This document shows positions 35,932-46,100 of a DNA stretch of 64,000 nucleotides, piece after piece. Source of the stretch: Alcanivorax limicola. Its GTDB lineage: Bacteria > Pseudomonadota > Gammaproteobacteria > Pseudomonadales > Alcanivoracaceae. The notes beneath the pieces were generated by a model that ran no database searches, was not told where the DNA came from, and worked only from the letters and a program-made list of their open reading frames with translations. Location: contig NZ_JAIOUB010000001.1 of assembly GCF_019931215.1 (NCBI RefSeq), forward strand, positions 496,001 through 560,000. Reading direction: 5' to 3'. The stretch's first letter is position 1; each line of letters starts with the position of its first letter. A program made the position numbers and the translations under genes.

Positions 35932-37327
35932 AGGTACGGGTCAGGGTCCGCATGGTGACGAACTCTTCCGCAGAGGTGGGATGGATGCCCAGGGTGCGGT
36001 CGAAATCAGCCTTGGTTGCCCCCATATTGATCGCCACGGCGAAACCCTGAACGATCTCACCCGCTTCGTCTCCAGCCATATGCAGCCCCACCACCCGGTC
36101 GCTGGCATCGTCCACCACCAGTTTCATCAAGGTGCGATGACGTGTGCTGCCTGCCGCCGCCGGGCTCATGGAATAACGCAACGGCCGGAATTCACTGGTG
36201 TAGATGCGCACCCTGTCATAGCACTCCAGCGCTTGCGTCTCCGTCAGCCCCACTGTGCCGATATTCGGGTGGCAGAACACGGCTGTAGCAATGTTCTCGT
36301 AATTCAACGGCCCGTCAGGCTTGTCAGTCGCGAACAGGGTTTTCGCCAGCCAGGTACCTTCTGCCAGCGCCACCGGGGTCAGCTGTACGCGATCCGTCAC
36401 ATCTCCGAGCGCATAGAGCCCCGGCACGGAGGTGGCGTATCCCGCATCCACCGGGATGGCGCCGTTGTCTGCCAGGGCCAGGCCCAGTTCATCGGCAAAC
36501 AGATCGGTCACGTTCGGCACCCGGCCGGTGGCGTAGAACACCTCATCGACCCGCAACGTTTCACCGTCGGCCAATGTCAGTTGCTTCTGCCCGTCGACAG
36601 CATCGATGGACATGACATCGCAGTTGAAGCGCAGGTTGACGCCATTCTCGGCCATCTGTGCCGCAACAAAAGCACGGATATCTTCATCAAACCCGCGCAT
36701 GAACAGACCACCCCGATAGATCTGCTGCACCGAAACACCCAGGCCGTTGAGAATCGAGGCAAACTCCGTGGCGATGTAGCCCCCGCCCACCACGGCGACG
36801 GTTTTCGGCAGCTCGGGCAGATAGAACAGGTCGTCCGAAATCAGCGCCAGCGCTTTGCCCGGAATATCCGGCACAAAAGGCTGGCCACCTGTGGCGACCA
36901 GAATATTTTTCGCGGACAGCTGCTGCTCGCCGGCACTGACACGGCCCGCACCGAGCACCCGGCCGTGGGCTTCAAAGATGGTTACACCAGCCTGTTCCAG
37001 CATGCGCCGGTAGATGCCATTAAGGCGCTCGATCTCTCGGGTCTTGTTGTCGCGCAGACGCTGCCAGTCCGGCCGTGATGGTGCCGATCCCGATGACGCG
37101 AAACCGTAATCCTCCGCGAGCTGGAACAGGTCCGCAAACTCACTGGCGTAGGCGAACAGCTTTTTCGGCACGCAGCCCACATTCACGCAGGTACCGCCGA
37201 AAAAGCGCGATTCAATGATGGCCACCCGCGCACCCTCCGCAGCGGCCATGCGCGCCGCCCGTACCCCACCGGAGCCGGCCCCGATGACGATCAGATCAAA
37301 TGTGTCTGCCACTTCAGCCTTGGTCAC
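35924..37327 (-). CDS. gor: Glutathione-disulfide reductase
   Basis: A flavoprotein of about 467 residues that reduces glutathione disulfide with NADPH. FAD motif VIGAGSGGVRAA at residues 14-25, redox-active CVNVGC (Cys47, Cys52 in GGTCVNVGCVPKK), NADPH-binding VVGGGYIATEFA, and the C-terminal GIHPTSAEEFV holding the acid/base His-Glu pair. The reading frame continues far upstream to 37669, but that part is unlike the family; GTG 37327 gives the right length. AGGAG lies 12 bases before it, a slightly long spacing. No oxyR site was seen. Confidence 0.93.
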   Translation of the reverse strand: MTKAEVADTFDLIVIGAGSGGVRAARMAAAEGARVAIIESRFFGGTCVNVGCVPKKLFAYASEFADLFQLAEDYGFASSGSAPSRPDWQRLRDNKTREIERLNGIYRRMLEQAGVTIFEAHGRVLGAGRVSAGEQQLSAKNILVATGGQPFVPDIPGKALALISDDLFYLPELPKTVAVVGGGYIATEFASILNGLGVSVQQIYRGGLFMRGFDEDIRAFVAAQMAENGVNLRFNCDVMSIDAVDGQKQLTLADGETLRVDEVFYATGRVPNVTDLFADELGLALADNGAIPVDAGYATSVPGLYALGDVTDRVQLTPVALAEGTWLAKTLFATDKPDGPLNYENIATAVFCHPNIGTVGLTETQALECYDRVRIYTSEFRPLRYSMSPAAAGSTRHRTLMKLVVDDASDRVVGLHMAGDEAGEIVQGFAVAINMGATKADFDRTLGIHPTSAEEFVTMRTLTRTCP

Positions 37328-37595
37328 GGCGGTATTGTCTCCTGATGCGATGGAACGGATGCGGAACGGATTTCTCAGGCGCCATGCTGACTGCCCCGCT
37401 GACGGCTGGCAATCCCCTGTCATTCCCTTGCCTGTAATTCCCTTGAAGGAAGCGATTTGTGATTCAGGCCCGTTCCTGACGTATCCCGGGTATGGATTCG
37501 GGCCCACAGACTCAGGCATACTGTCAGACCGGCCATCAGAATAAAGCATTAACCGGGCGCGAGCATAAGCATAAGACAAGCAGGAAGGAACGGGG

Positions 37596-38216
37596 ATGAA
37601 GACACTCGTCAGCGCACTGGGGTTGCTGGCAGGGCTCCTGGGGCCACTCGCCACCACCGCAGACACCATCTACACCTACCGTGGGCCCGACGGTGTCACC
37701 CTGTTCACGGACCGCGATGCCCTGCCCGCCACCTATGAGTTGCTCAATGTGCGCCGTGGCTGGGATTACCGTCCCCGCGTGCTCACCAGCGACATGCGCG
37801 ATCTCTACGACCCCGAAATCCGCCATGCAGCACGCCTGTATGATGTCGATCCCGGCCTGATCAAGGCCGTCATTCACGCCGAGTCCCATTTTGACCGCCA
37901 CGCCGTATCCCGTGTCGGCGCCCAGGGCCTGATGCAGCTGATGCCACGCACCGCCGCCTTTCTTGAAGTGAACAATGCCTTTGATCCCCGCGAGAATATC
38001 GTCGGTGGCGCGCGCTTCCTGAGCTATCTGATGGAGCGCTTTGATCGCCTGGATCATGTCTTGGCGGCATATAACGCCGGCGAGGGCAATGTGCGCCGCC
38101 ACGGCGGCATTCCGCCCTTCGCGGAAACCCAGGGTTACGTCAAGAAAGTACAGGAGCTCCTGCCCCGCTACCAGCAACACTTCGGCAGCCCCGATCCCGC
38201 CCTCGCTGTTCGCTGA
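37596..38216 (+). CDS. Periplasmic lytic transglycosylase (SLT domain)
   Basis: A 206-residue exported enzyme cleaving peptidoglycan. Signal peptide to about residue 22, then a short DUF4124-like segment (DTIYTYRGPDGVTLFTD), then a Slt domain with catalytic Glu96 in HAESHF, GLMQLMP and AAYNAGEGNV. The domain is of the soluble Slt70-like/MltC-like size. It is divergent from gor and convergent with ppsA. Confident family call; which cell-wall process it serves is unknown. Confidence 0.9.
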   Translation: MKTLVSALGLLAGLLGPLATTADTIYTYRGPDGVTLFTDRDALPATYELLNVRRGWDYRPRVLTSDMRDLYDPEIRHAARLYDVDPGLIKAVIHAESHFDRHAVSRVGAQGLMQLMPRTAAFLEVNNAFDPRENIVGGARFLSYLMERFDRLDHVLAAYNAGEGNVRRHGGIPPFAETQGYVKKVQELLPRYQQHFGSPDPALAVR

Positions 38217-38238
38217 TTCCGCACTGCGCCATACCCAA

Positions 38239-38286
38239 AGAAAAACCCCCGCCACCTGCACCCGATCAAGGTGCCGATGACGAGGG
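38239..38286 (-). terminator. Long-stem terminator downstream of ppsA
   Basis: On the minus strand a long imperfect stem (CCTCGTCATC pairing with GGTGGCGGGG including G-U pairs, topped by GCACC/GGTGC and loop TTGATCG) ends in TTTTTCTTT. It lies 25 bases after the ppsA stop. Confidence 0.75.
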
Positions 38287-38310
38287 CTCGTCAGGCCGTA
38301 TCGAAGCCGC

Positions 38311-40686
38311 TTACTTGCCGTGCTTCTCCGCCAGGTAGAACCAGGTATCCAGTACCGAATCCGGGTTCAGAGACACGCTGGAGATGCCCTGCTCCATCAG
38401 CCATTTGGCCAGATCCGGATGATCAGACGGGCCCTGGCCGCAGATGCCGATATATTTACCTGCCTTGTTACATGCCTCGATGGCCATGCTCAGCAGCTTT
38501 TTCACTGCCGGATCACGCTCATCGAACAGATGGCTGACGATACCGGAATCCCGATCCAGACCCAGCGTCAGCTGAGTCAGGTCATTGGACCCGATGGAGA
38601 AACCGTCGAAGTGCTTGATGAAGTCATCCGCCAACAGCGCGTTGGTGGGCAGCTCGCACATCATGATGACGCGCAGGCCTTCCTCGCCCCGCTTGAGACC
38701 GTTCTTCGCCAGCAGTTCGATGACGTGCTCTGCCTCACCGACCGTACGCACGAAGGGCACCATCACCTCGACATTGGTGAAGCCCATCTCTTCGCGTACT
38801 TTCTTGAGCGCCTTGCACTCCAGCTCGAAGCAATCGCGGAAGTTCTCGCTGACGTAGCGTGACGCACCGCGGAAGCCCAGCATCGGGTTCTCTTCTTCCG
38901 GCTCGTAGAGCTTGCCGCCGATCAGGTTGGCGTATTCGTTGGACTTGAAGTCCGACAGACGCACGATGACCTTTTCCGGGTGGAATGCCGCCGCCAGGGT
39001 ACTGATCCCCTCAACCAGCTTCTCGATATAGAACTCCACCGGGCCGTCGTAGCCTGCGATGCGCTTGTCCACCGTCTGCTGGATGTCCCGCGGCAGGCTG
39101 CTGTAGTTCAGCAATGCCTTCGGGTGCACACCGATCATGCGATTGATGATGAATTCCAGGCGCGCCAGACCCACGCCCTGGTTTGGCAGCGTGGCGAAAT
39201 CAAAGGCCCGGTCCGGGTTGCCCACATTCATCATGATCTTGAAGGGCAGCTTCGGCATGGATTCGATGGAGTTGCGCTGGATGTCGAAGTCCAGGCGTCC
39301 CTCGTAGATCTTGCCGGTGTCGCCCTCGGCACAGGAGGCGGTGACCAGCTGGCCGTCGGTCAGCAGATCGGTGGCATCGCCACAGCCGACAATCGCAGGC
39401 ACGCCCAACTCACGGGCGATAATCGCCGCGTGACAGGTGCGGCCGCCCCGGTTGGTAATGATGGCGGCAGCCCGCTTCATGACCGGCTCCCAATCCGGGT
39501 CGGTCATGTCGGTGACCAGCACGTCGCCGTCCTGAACCCGCTCCATCTCCTTGATGTTGGTGATGATACGCACCGGCCCTGCGCCGATGCGCTGGCCGAT
39601 GGAACGCCCTTCCACCAGTACCCTGGCGCCCTTTTCCTTGAGCAGGTAGCGCTCCATCACGGACACGTCCGAACGGCTCTTCACCGTCTCCGGGCGCGCC
39701 TGCACGATGTACAGCTTGCCGTCGTCGCCATCCAGCGCCCACTCGATATCCATCGGCGTACCGTAGTGTTTCTCGATCTCGATCGCCTGACGTGACAGGT
39801 CTGCCACCTGGGCGTCGGTGAGAGAGAAACGCATACGGTCTTCGCGGCTGACATCCACCACCTGGACGGACTTGCCCGCTGAAGCATCGCTGCCATAGAT
39901 CATCTTCTGCAGCTTGGAGCCCAGATTGCGGCGCAATACGGCCGGACGCTTGTTCAGCAATGTCTTCTTGTGAACATAGAACTCGTCCGGGTTGACCGCA
40001 CCCTGGACGACCATTTCGCCCAGGCCGTAGGACGAGGTAATGAACACCACGTCACGGAAGCCGGATTCGGTATCCAGGGAGAACATCACCCCGGCGGCAC
40101 CGGTTTCCGAGCGAACCATGCGCTGGATGCCCGCAGACAGCGCCACGCCGGCGTGCTCGAAGCCCTGGTGTACCCGGTAGCTGATGGCGCGGTCATTGAA
40201 CAGGGAGGCAAAGACCTCCTTGACCGCCACCAGGACGTTGTCCACGCCCCGGATGTTGAGGAATGTTTCCTGCTGGCCCGCAAAGGAGGCATCTGGCAGG
40301 TCTTCGGCCGTAGCCGAGGAACGCACCGCCACAGACAGGTCGGCATTGCCGTCGCTGATCTGTACAAAGGCGTCACGGATTTGCTGCTCCAGCTCGGGCT
40401 GGAAGGGGGCTTCCACCACCCAGCGGCGGATCTCCTTGCCGGTCTTGGCCAGGGCCACCACGTCGTTCACGTCCAGACTGGCCAGCGCATCATTGATCTT
40501 GCGGGTCAGGTCGTTGTGTTCAAGGAAATCGCGATAGGCCTGCGCCGTGGTCGCAAAACCGCCGGGAACGGATACGCCCGCTGCCGCCAGATTGCTGATC
40601 ATTTCGCCCAGGGAAGCATTCTTGCCCCCGACCGTCTCCACGTCGCCCTTGCCAAGGCGTTCAAACCAGACTACGTACTCCGCCAA
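38311..40686 (-). CDS. ppsA: Phosphoenolpyruvate synthase
   Basis: A 791-residue PEP synthase, pyruvate + ATP to PEP + AMP + Pi, needed for growth on fatty acids or other gluconeogenic carbon. The N-terminal ATP-grasp domain begins with [11 protein letters not shown], the phosphohistidine domain has [15 protein letters not shown] (His near 418), and the C-terminal barrel has [11 protein letters not shown] and GICGQGPSD with the catalytic Cys. The start codon is TTG at 40686 with GGGAG seven bases upstream; no in-frame ATG is near. It is divergent from its regulator gene ppsR, as in many gammaproteobacteria. Confidence 0.97.
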   Translation of the reverse strand: MAEYVVWFERLGKGDVETVGGKNASLGEMISNLAAAGVSVPGGFATTAQAYRDFLEHNDLTRKINDALASLDVNDVVALAKTGKEIRRWVVEAPFQPELEQQIRDAFVQISDGNADLSVAVRSSATAEDLPDASFAGQQETFLNIRGVDNVLVAVKEVFASLFNDRAISYRVHQGFEHAGVALSAGIQRMVRSETGAAGVMFSLDTESGFRDVVFITSSYGLGEMVVQGAVNPDEFYVHKKTLLNKRPAVLRRNLGSKLQKMIYGSDASAGKSVQVVDVSREDRMRFSLTDAQVADLSRQAIEIEKHYGTPMDIEWALDGDDGKLYIVQARPETVKSRSDVSVMERYLLKEKGARVLVEGRSIGQRIGAGPVRIITNIKEMERVQDGDVLVTDMTDPDWEPVMKRAAAIITNRGGRTCHAAIIARELGVPAIVGCGDATDLLTDGQLVTASCAEGDTGKIYEGRLDFDIQRNSIESMPKLPFKIMMNVGNPDRAFDFATLPNQGVGLARLEFIINRMIGVHPKALLNYSSLPRDIQQTVDKRIAGYDGPVEFYIEKLVEGISTLAAAFHPEKVIVRLSDFKSNEYANLIGGKLYEPEEENPMLGFRGASRYVSENFRDCFELECKALKKVREEMGFTNVEVMVPFVRTVGEAEHVIELLAKNGLKRGEEGLRVIMMCELPTNALLADDFIKHFDGFSIGSNDLTQLTLGLDRDSGIVSHLFDERDPAVKKLLSMAIEACNKAGKYIGICGQGPSDHPDLAKWLMEQGISSVSLNPDSVLDTWFYLAEKHGK

Positions 40687-40905
40687 GGTCCTGCTCCCTA
40701 CATTTTCCGGAATGGATGGGTGTGTCGCGGGGTATTCTACTCAAAAAGCCGTTCCGTTTCTCGCCTGAAATGATTCGACTTTCGGGGAAATGGTCAATTG
40801 CACAATCTGGCCGGTCCCCCCGGCTCTCCCCCGGATGCGCTTGCATGCCCGCAACGCCGCCGTTAGCCTTGCCCTTCGAGCCTCTACCGCGAGTATGACC
40901 TGCCC

Positions 40906-41724
40906 ATGAAACGTACCGCTTTTTTCGTCTCCGATGGCACCGGCATCACTGCGGAAACCCTGGGCCATTCCATGCTCAGCCAGTTTCGGGGCGTCGAGTT
41001 CGCCCAGATTACCCTCCCCTACGTCCAGTCCGAGGAGACCACGCGGCAGGCCGTGACCCGCATCAACCAGACCGCCGAGGCTGACGGGCACAAGCCCATC
41101 GTCTTCTCCACCGTGGTCAATGAAGAGCATCGCGAGATCATCGGCACCTGCAACGGGCTGGTGCTCGACATGTTTGCCGCCTTCGTCGGCCCCCTGGAGG
41201 ATGAGCTGGGCGTTCGCTCGAGCCTGATCGTCGGCGAGAGCCATGCGATCCGGGACCATGAGGCCTACCGTATCCGCATCGACGCGGTGCACTATGCGCT
41301 GGATAACGATGATGGTGCGCGAACCCGGCACTACGACAAGGCCGACATCATCCTGGTCGGGGTATCGCGCAGCGGCAAGACCCCCACCTGCCTGTATCTG
41401 GCACTGCAGTTCGGCCTTTACGCCGGCAACTACCCGCTGACTGAAGATGATTTCGACGACTTGCGCCTGCCCGAGGCACTGCTGCCCCACAAGGACAAGC
41501 TGTTCGGCCTGACCATCGACCCGGACCGCCTGGCTGCCATTCGCAGCGAACGCAAATCAGGCAGCAAGTACGCCTCACCGCGTCAGTGTGACATGGAGGT
41601 CCGGGCCCTGGAGGCGTTGTTCAACAAGTTCAACATTCCCAGCATCAACGCGACGGAGCTCTCCATCGAGGAAATCTCCACGCGCATCCTGGCCAAGGCG
41701 GGTCTGCAGCGGCGCCTGCAGTAG
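40906..41724 (+). CDS. ppsR: PEP synthase regulatory kinase/pyrophosphorylase
   Basis: A 272-residue bifunctional enzyme that switches PpsA off by ADP-dependent threonine phosphorylation and on by Pi-dependent dephosphorylation. Start MKRTAFFVSDGTGITAETLG and a P-loop-like GVSRSGKTPTCLYL near residues 151-164 are diagnostic. Divergent from ppsA across 219 bases that must contain both promoters. The gene ends 18 bases before the stop of the convergent DegV gene. Confidence 0.96.
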   Translation: MKRTAFFVSDGTGITAETLGHSMLSQFRGVEFAQITLPYVQSEETTRQAVTRINQTAEADGHKPIVFSTVVNEEHREIIGTCNGLVLDMFAAFVGPLEDELGVRSSLIVGESHAIRDHEAYRIRIDAVHYALDNDDGARTRHYDKADIILVGVSRSGKTPTCLYLALQFGLYAGNYPLTEDDFDDLRLPEALLPHKDKLFGLTIDPDRLAAIRSERKSGSKYASPRQCDMEVRALEALFNKFNIPSINATELSIEEISTRILAKAGLQRRLQ

Positions 41725-41732
41725 TCTGTATC

Positions 41733-41756
41733 GGGGGGCAGCTCAGAGCTCCCCCG
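41733..41756. terminator. GC-rich stem-loop between ppsR and degV-like gene
   Basis: GGGGG-C-AGCT / AGCT-C-CCCC forms an imperfect hairpin in the 18-base convergent gap and the adjoining last codons. No T-run is present, so termination is only plausible. Confidence 0.35.
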
Positions 41757-42699
41757 GGTCTCCTGCGTAAGCCACGAACAGACACCCAGCCCCCACATTG
41801 ACCGCCCCGGTGGCGCTCATGGTGGAGAGATGCAGCGTCAGGCCTGCCTTGCGCGCCGCATTATCCAGTGTCTTGAAGCCCTCCATGTCCGGCACGGCGG
41901 AAATATCGCCTGCATAGCTCAGACAGATGCTGCCAGAGCGCACATCGCCCGCTTCAATGCGCGCAGCGACATGCTCCAGCATCTTGCGGACTGACTTCTC
42001 GTAACTGCGGTTCACCGTGGCCGGGTCTTCCTGACCCCGATAAACCTTGATGATCGGATGCAGTGACAGCGCCGAGCCCACCGTGAGTGCCACGCCGCGC
42101 ATGGTGTCGGCCAGACTCTTGCGCGTTCCCTTCTTGAAGCCCCGGTTACGCACATAGGCCAGATCCGCGGGCACCATGAAGCCGCAGATGTCCGGGATCA
42201 TCTGGTCAATTTTCAGGCGAATCTCGTTCGGTTGAATCCCCGCCTTGATCATCCCCGCTGCCTCGGCCACCAACACTGCTGTACCGGCAAAGATCGTCTT
42301 GCTGTCAATCACCCGCATGGAAAACGGGCCGCTCACTGCGGCCGCAGCGCGGGCATCCCGGTACTTCTTGAGAATCCCGAAAGACGCACTGGTGGCGTTA
42401 TCGAAGATCAGGCTGCGCTTGCTGGAGACCGTAATGCAGAAGACCAGATCAAAATCGATCACCAAACGCTCAAGAAACACCGCCTGGATCTGCTTGCTGT
42501 CGTAGGGAATGGATTCGGAATCGATGCCTTTCGCGTCGAGCTGGCTGGTATAAAAATGTTGTGTTGCTGCAGCGTCACGCTCGTCCACCAGCAGCTCGTC
42601 GCCGAGCCGGATGGAGATGGGCATGATGCGGATGTCGTGCTCGGAATAGAATGTAGCAGGTAGATCACATGTGGAATCCACCACGATGCCGATACGCAT
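41743..42699 (-). CDS. DegV-family fatty-acid-binding protein
   Basis: A 318-residue DegV protein. DegV/FakB proteins bind a fatty acid for phosphorylation by FakA in Firmicutes; role in Gram-negatives is less clear. The N-terminus MRIGIVVDSTCDLP is typical, with the T/S-x-D-S signature and VIDSKTIFAGTAVLV as the second conserved region. The frame is open to 42795; ATG 42699 starts at the conserved methionine and has GGGGGAG. No FakA-like kinase is adjacent. It may carry a fatty acid in lipid metabolism; this is inference. Confidence 0.85.
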   Translation of the reverse strand: MRIGIVVDSTCDLPATFYSEHDIRIMPISIRLGDELLVDERDAAATQHFYTSQLDAKGIDSESIPYDSKQIQAVFLERLVIDFDLVFCITVSSKRSLIFDNATSASFGILKKYRDARAAAAVSGPFSMRVIDSKTIFAGTAVLVAEAAGMIKAGIQPNEIRLKIDQMIPDICGFMVPADLAYVRNRGFKKGTRKSLADTMRGVALTVGSALSLHPIIKVYRGQEDPATVNRSYEKSVRKMLEHVAARIEAGDVRSGSICLSYAGDISAVPDMEGFKTLDNAARKAGLTLHLSTMSATGAVNVGAGCLFVAYAGDPGEL

Positions 42700-43138
42700 G
42701 GGTCTTTCTCCCCCTGAGGTGCGAAATAACGCCATCCCAGACAGACAGAGTGACCAGGGCTCAATTGATCGGCCTGTAATTGTTGTTGTCGCCATGCTCC
42801 CTGTTGGCCGCGCCGGTCACCCCCCGGTGCCCGACTGTCCTCAGCCAGACTGCTTGTGACGCAAACTGGTTTTCTTGTGCCACATCAGTGTAACGGAGTG
42901 ACGGGAGACTGCAACGTGCATAAAGCTCAACCAAGTCATTGATTTAAAAAAGGATTAAACGCTCATCGACGCACAGCTTCGCAGCGTCATAAGACCTGCT
43001 TCGCAAACCGGGAAGATTTGTAACACCTGATCTGATCAGCGTGTGGGCAAGGCCGCCCACCGCAGCACGCACCGCGACGGGGCTGTCGCTGATCAATCAG
43101 CAGCCATTGCGATCAGCATTGGTCGTACAAAAGGGGGA
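42700..43138. other. Gene-free region upstream of degV-like gene
   Basis: 439 bases without a convincing gene. It contains GCTGATCAATCAGC-type short palindromes (43089-43102) and the left arm of an inverted repeat at the end of the peroxidase fusion gene. No promoter could be assigned with confidence. Confidence 0.4.
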
Positions 43139-43150
43139 TCACCAATGCTG
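43114..43150. repeat. Inverted repeat at the 3' end of the peroxidase-fusion gene
   Basis: CAGCATTGGT (43114-43123) and ACCAATGCTG (43141-43150) are perfect 10-base inverted arms with a 17-base loop, straddling the stop at 43139. No T-run follows on the minus strand. It may stabilise the operon's mRNA end or aid termination. Confidence 0.5.
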
Positions 43151-46100
43151 TGCGATCAGACCGTGGTGTATCTGGTTCGAGTGGGTCAACTGCAACGCCA
43201 GCCATAGTGCCAACCCGGTTGCATGCGCGTTGCTATCGCCATCCTCCTGGGCAAAGGCAAACCCGCCGTCCTGGCGCTGGGCATCCATGAATGCGTGCAG
43301 CCACGCGGGACTGATCAGATCCGAGCGCCCGGCTGCTGCAATAAACGCCATTGCTTCAATATCAATATCACGGATTCCTTCTCCGCCAGGCTGGACCAAC
43401 GCAAGATTCCTGAGCACCAGTTGTTCTACATCCGCAGCCGGCAGACGCAGCGGACAGGCATTGTCCGTCAGCAACAGGTAGGCAAATAGAGCGTGGCTGA
43501 CCTCGTAAGCATCTTCGCTGGCCGACAACGCAAGCAACCGCCCGAGATAATCCGTGCCAAGCGCGTGTTCATGGCAATACAACGGCGCAATCGTGATCTC
43601 GTCGAGGCCCACCAGCCCGGACAGCGCCTCCGCCGGGAGCGTGTGATCCGGGTCATAAAAGCGGCGATAAGCCAGCAATGAGGCAAGCATCGCGGCATCC
43701 GTTTCATGGGCTATCAGATCCTCCAGCAATGCTGTCGGTGAAAACGCGGGAGCAATGCCGAACTGCCGCTGCATCCAGGTCAGCCCCAGCAGCACGTCGG
43801 CCGGCACCTGATTCTCATTACTCTCGAGCCAGGCCAGCGCATCACGTGCGACATCCGCCATGCCGTCGTGCAGCAGAGAGGAGCTCAACGGATTCAGATC
43901 CGGGTGACGGAATGTCAGGAACCGGTTGGCCGGTACATCCTGCAGGACCTCTTCCCGACCGTCGTGCCAGGTGATCCGTATTTCATCCACTTGCGTGTCA
44001 GCACCCAGGCCAAAATGCAGTGCCGTCGGTGTTTGACCGAGGTAGCCGGAATTCGCTTCCACCTGGCGCATGCGGGTGATCTCGCCAGTGCGCGCCCGCA
44101 CCACCGCGCCAATGGCCTGGGTATTGGGCCGGTCGGCAACCAGCGACACACTCAGGAAATTGACGGCGCCCTGCCCGGGCAGCTGGTTTTCAAACAGCAG
44201 TGGGGGGCCGATGTTCTGGGCAACGACGATATCAATATCACCGTCACGGTCTATATCGGCGCAGACCACTCCCCTGCCGTTGGTCGGCGCAGTAATGCCC
44301 CAGCTTGATGCCTCATCAACAAAGGTGCCATCCCCCTGATTTATAAACAGCCTGGGCAGCTGCTGATGATAACCTGCGAGCAGCTCATCAAGGTCGCGCA
44401 ACAGATCATCGGAAAGTTGAGCGCGCACCGCATCGGGTACGAGGCCATAGCCATTCTCGACAAACAGGTCTATATAGCCATTGTTATTGAAATCCGCTGC
44501 GCAGGCACCCCAGGCCCAGCCGGCATTCTCCGCACCGTGCGTTGCCTGTTGCGCAAAAGGAAAATCCGTGTCCCTGGCTGGCGTGTAAAGCTTGTTGCCC
44601 GTGCGACCCCATGGCCATTCACGATCATCATCCGGGGCATGTATCGACGTCACGAACCATGAGAAGTGCCCGCTGTTATCGAAATCCGCGATCGCAGATC
44701 CCATGCCGTTCTCATCAACAATAACAGCGCGATCAGTGATTACGCTGAAGCTGCCGTTGCCATTATTGATTGCTACTTCACTTGTTTCAAAATCAGACGC
44801 CAGCAGGAGATCAGGAAAACCGTTGCCGGTCAGATCAGTGAACGCCGGGGAGAAATTGAAGTTCTGTGCCAACTGGGCACCGGTGGTTCCTGCCGCAACA
44901 TCATAAGGATAAAGCACCCCCGTAGGCCCGAGAAACGCATTGGCGCCCATGTTCTTCATCATTGCAGGCGCGGCCCCTGGCCGCGCACCCAGATCCCAGT
45001 GTGCAATAAAGGCATCCAGCCAACCGTTCCCGTCAATATCGGCGAAGGCGAAACCGAATGTAGACTTGGACATGGGAATGGACTGGCGCTGCACGAACCC
45101 CTCCCCGCCTCCCTGCTGGTATACCTGTACGTCACCGGCAAGATAATTACCCACCAACAGATCGATACGATAGTCGGCATTCAGGTCTGCCGCTCCGAGC
45201 GCCAGGGGAATATCCATGCCCTGCCAGAGCGCATGCGACTGTGCCTGGAAACCCCGCCCCATATCGTTACGATAAAGCGCCAGACCGGCACTACCGTAGC
45301 CACCAGTGGTGAAAAGTGCATCAAGCCAACAGTCGCCATTGATTGGTGCCAACAGCACGGCGCCACTTTGCATCGCCGCCTCAAGCGCACCGAACTCACG
45401 GCGCCAGGCTTCGGTTGCCAACTCATGGTGATGAGACAGGCCACTGTCGGCCGCCCGTTCGACAAACCCGGTGTGCCCCGCTGTATCCACCATGCGGTTG
45501 CGCAAGTTGTGCCCGCACAGGGTTGTCGCAGTGAAGTGTCGGAAAGGTGCTGTCGACGGGTCGATCTCCGGCTCTTCGGGTTCAACTGGATCGCCGGGAT
45601 CGCCAGGATCGTTCGGATCACCCGGTTCTTCGGGATCAACAGGATCACCTGGTCCGCTGCCGCCATCTTCCCCTTCCGGGTGCTGAGGCGTATTCGGGAT
45701 CACGGGGTACAGCATCTGTCCGTCGTGGTCGTCCTGTTCATCCGCCACCCACTGCATCAAACATTCCTCTGTATTCACGCAGGGGTCCGTCAGTGCATTC
45801 AGGAAATCGACCACTGCGTCCAGCTCATCCTCCCTCAAGGGGCGTAGCGGAAGCTTGGGGGAGACGCGCGCGAGCGCAGCCTCGGTCATGGCGCGGGCCC
45901 TGGGATAAGGGCTTTCCTCCAGCATGGAAAACTGCGACAGAGAAGCGAGCGAGAAATCATAGCGCTCGACCTCACCAACGGGGTCCGCATGGTAGCGCAC
46001 AAACTCCGCCAGATCGTCAAAGGCCCCGCTGTGACCGTAGGGCCCCGTGACGCTGATATTCAGCAGGCCGGGGGTTCTGAACTTGTAGCGGTCTTCATCA

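Noticed and set aside
45560-45680. GGATC-rich repeats as a possible CRISPR or microsatellite
   Set aside because: They encode the GDP/EEP-rich linker of the peroxidase fusion in frame; repeats are short, irregular and without spacers.
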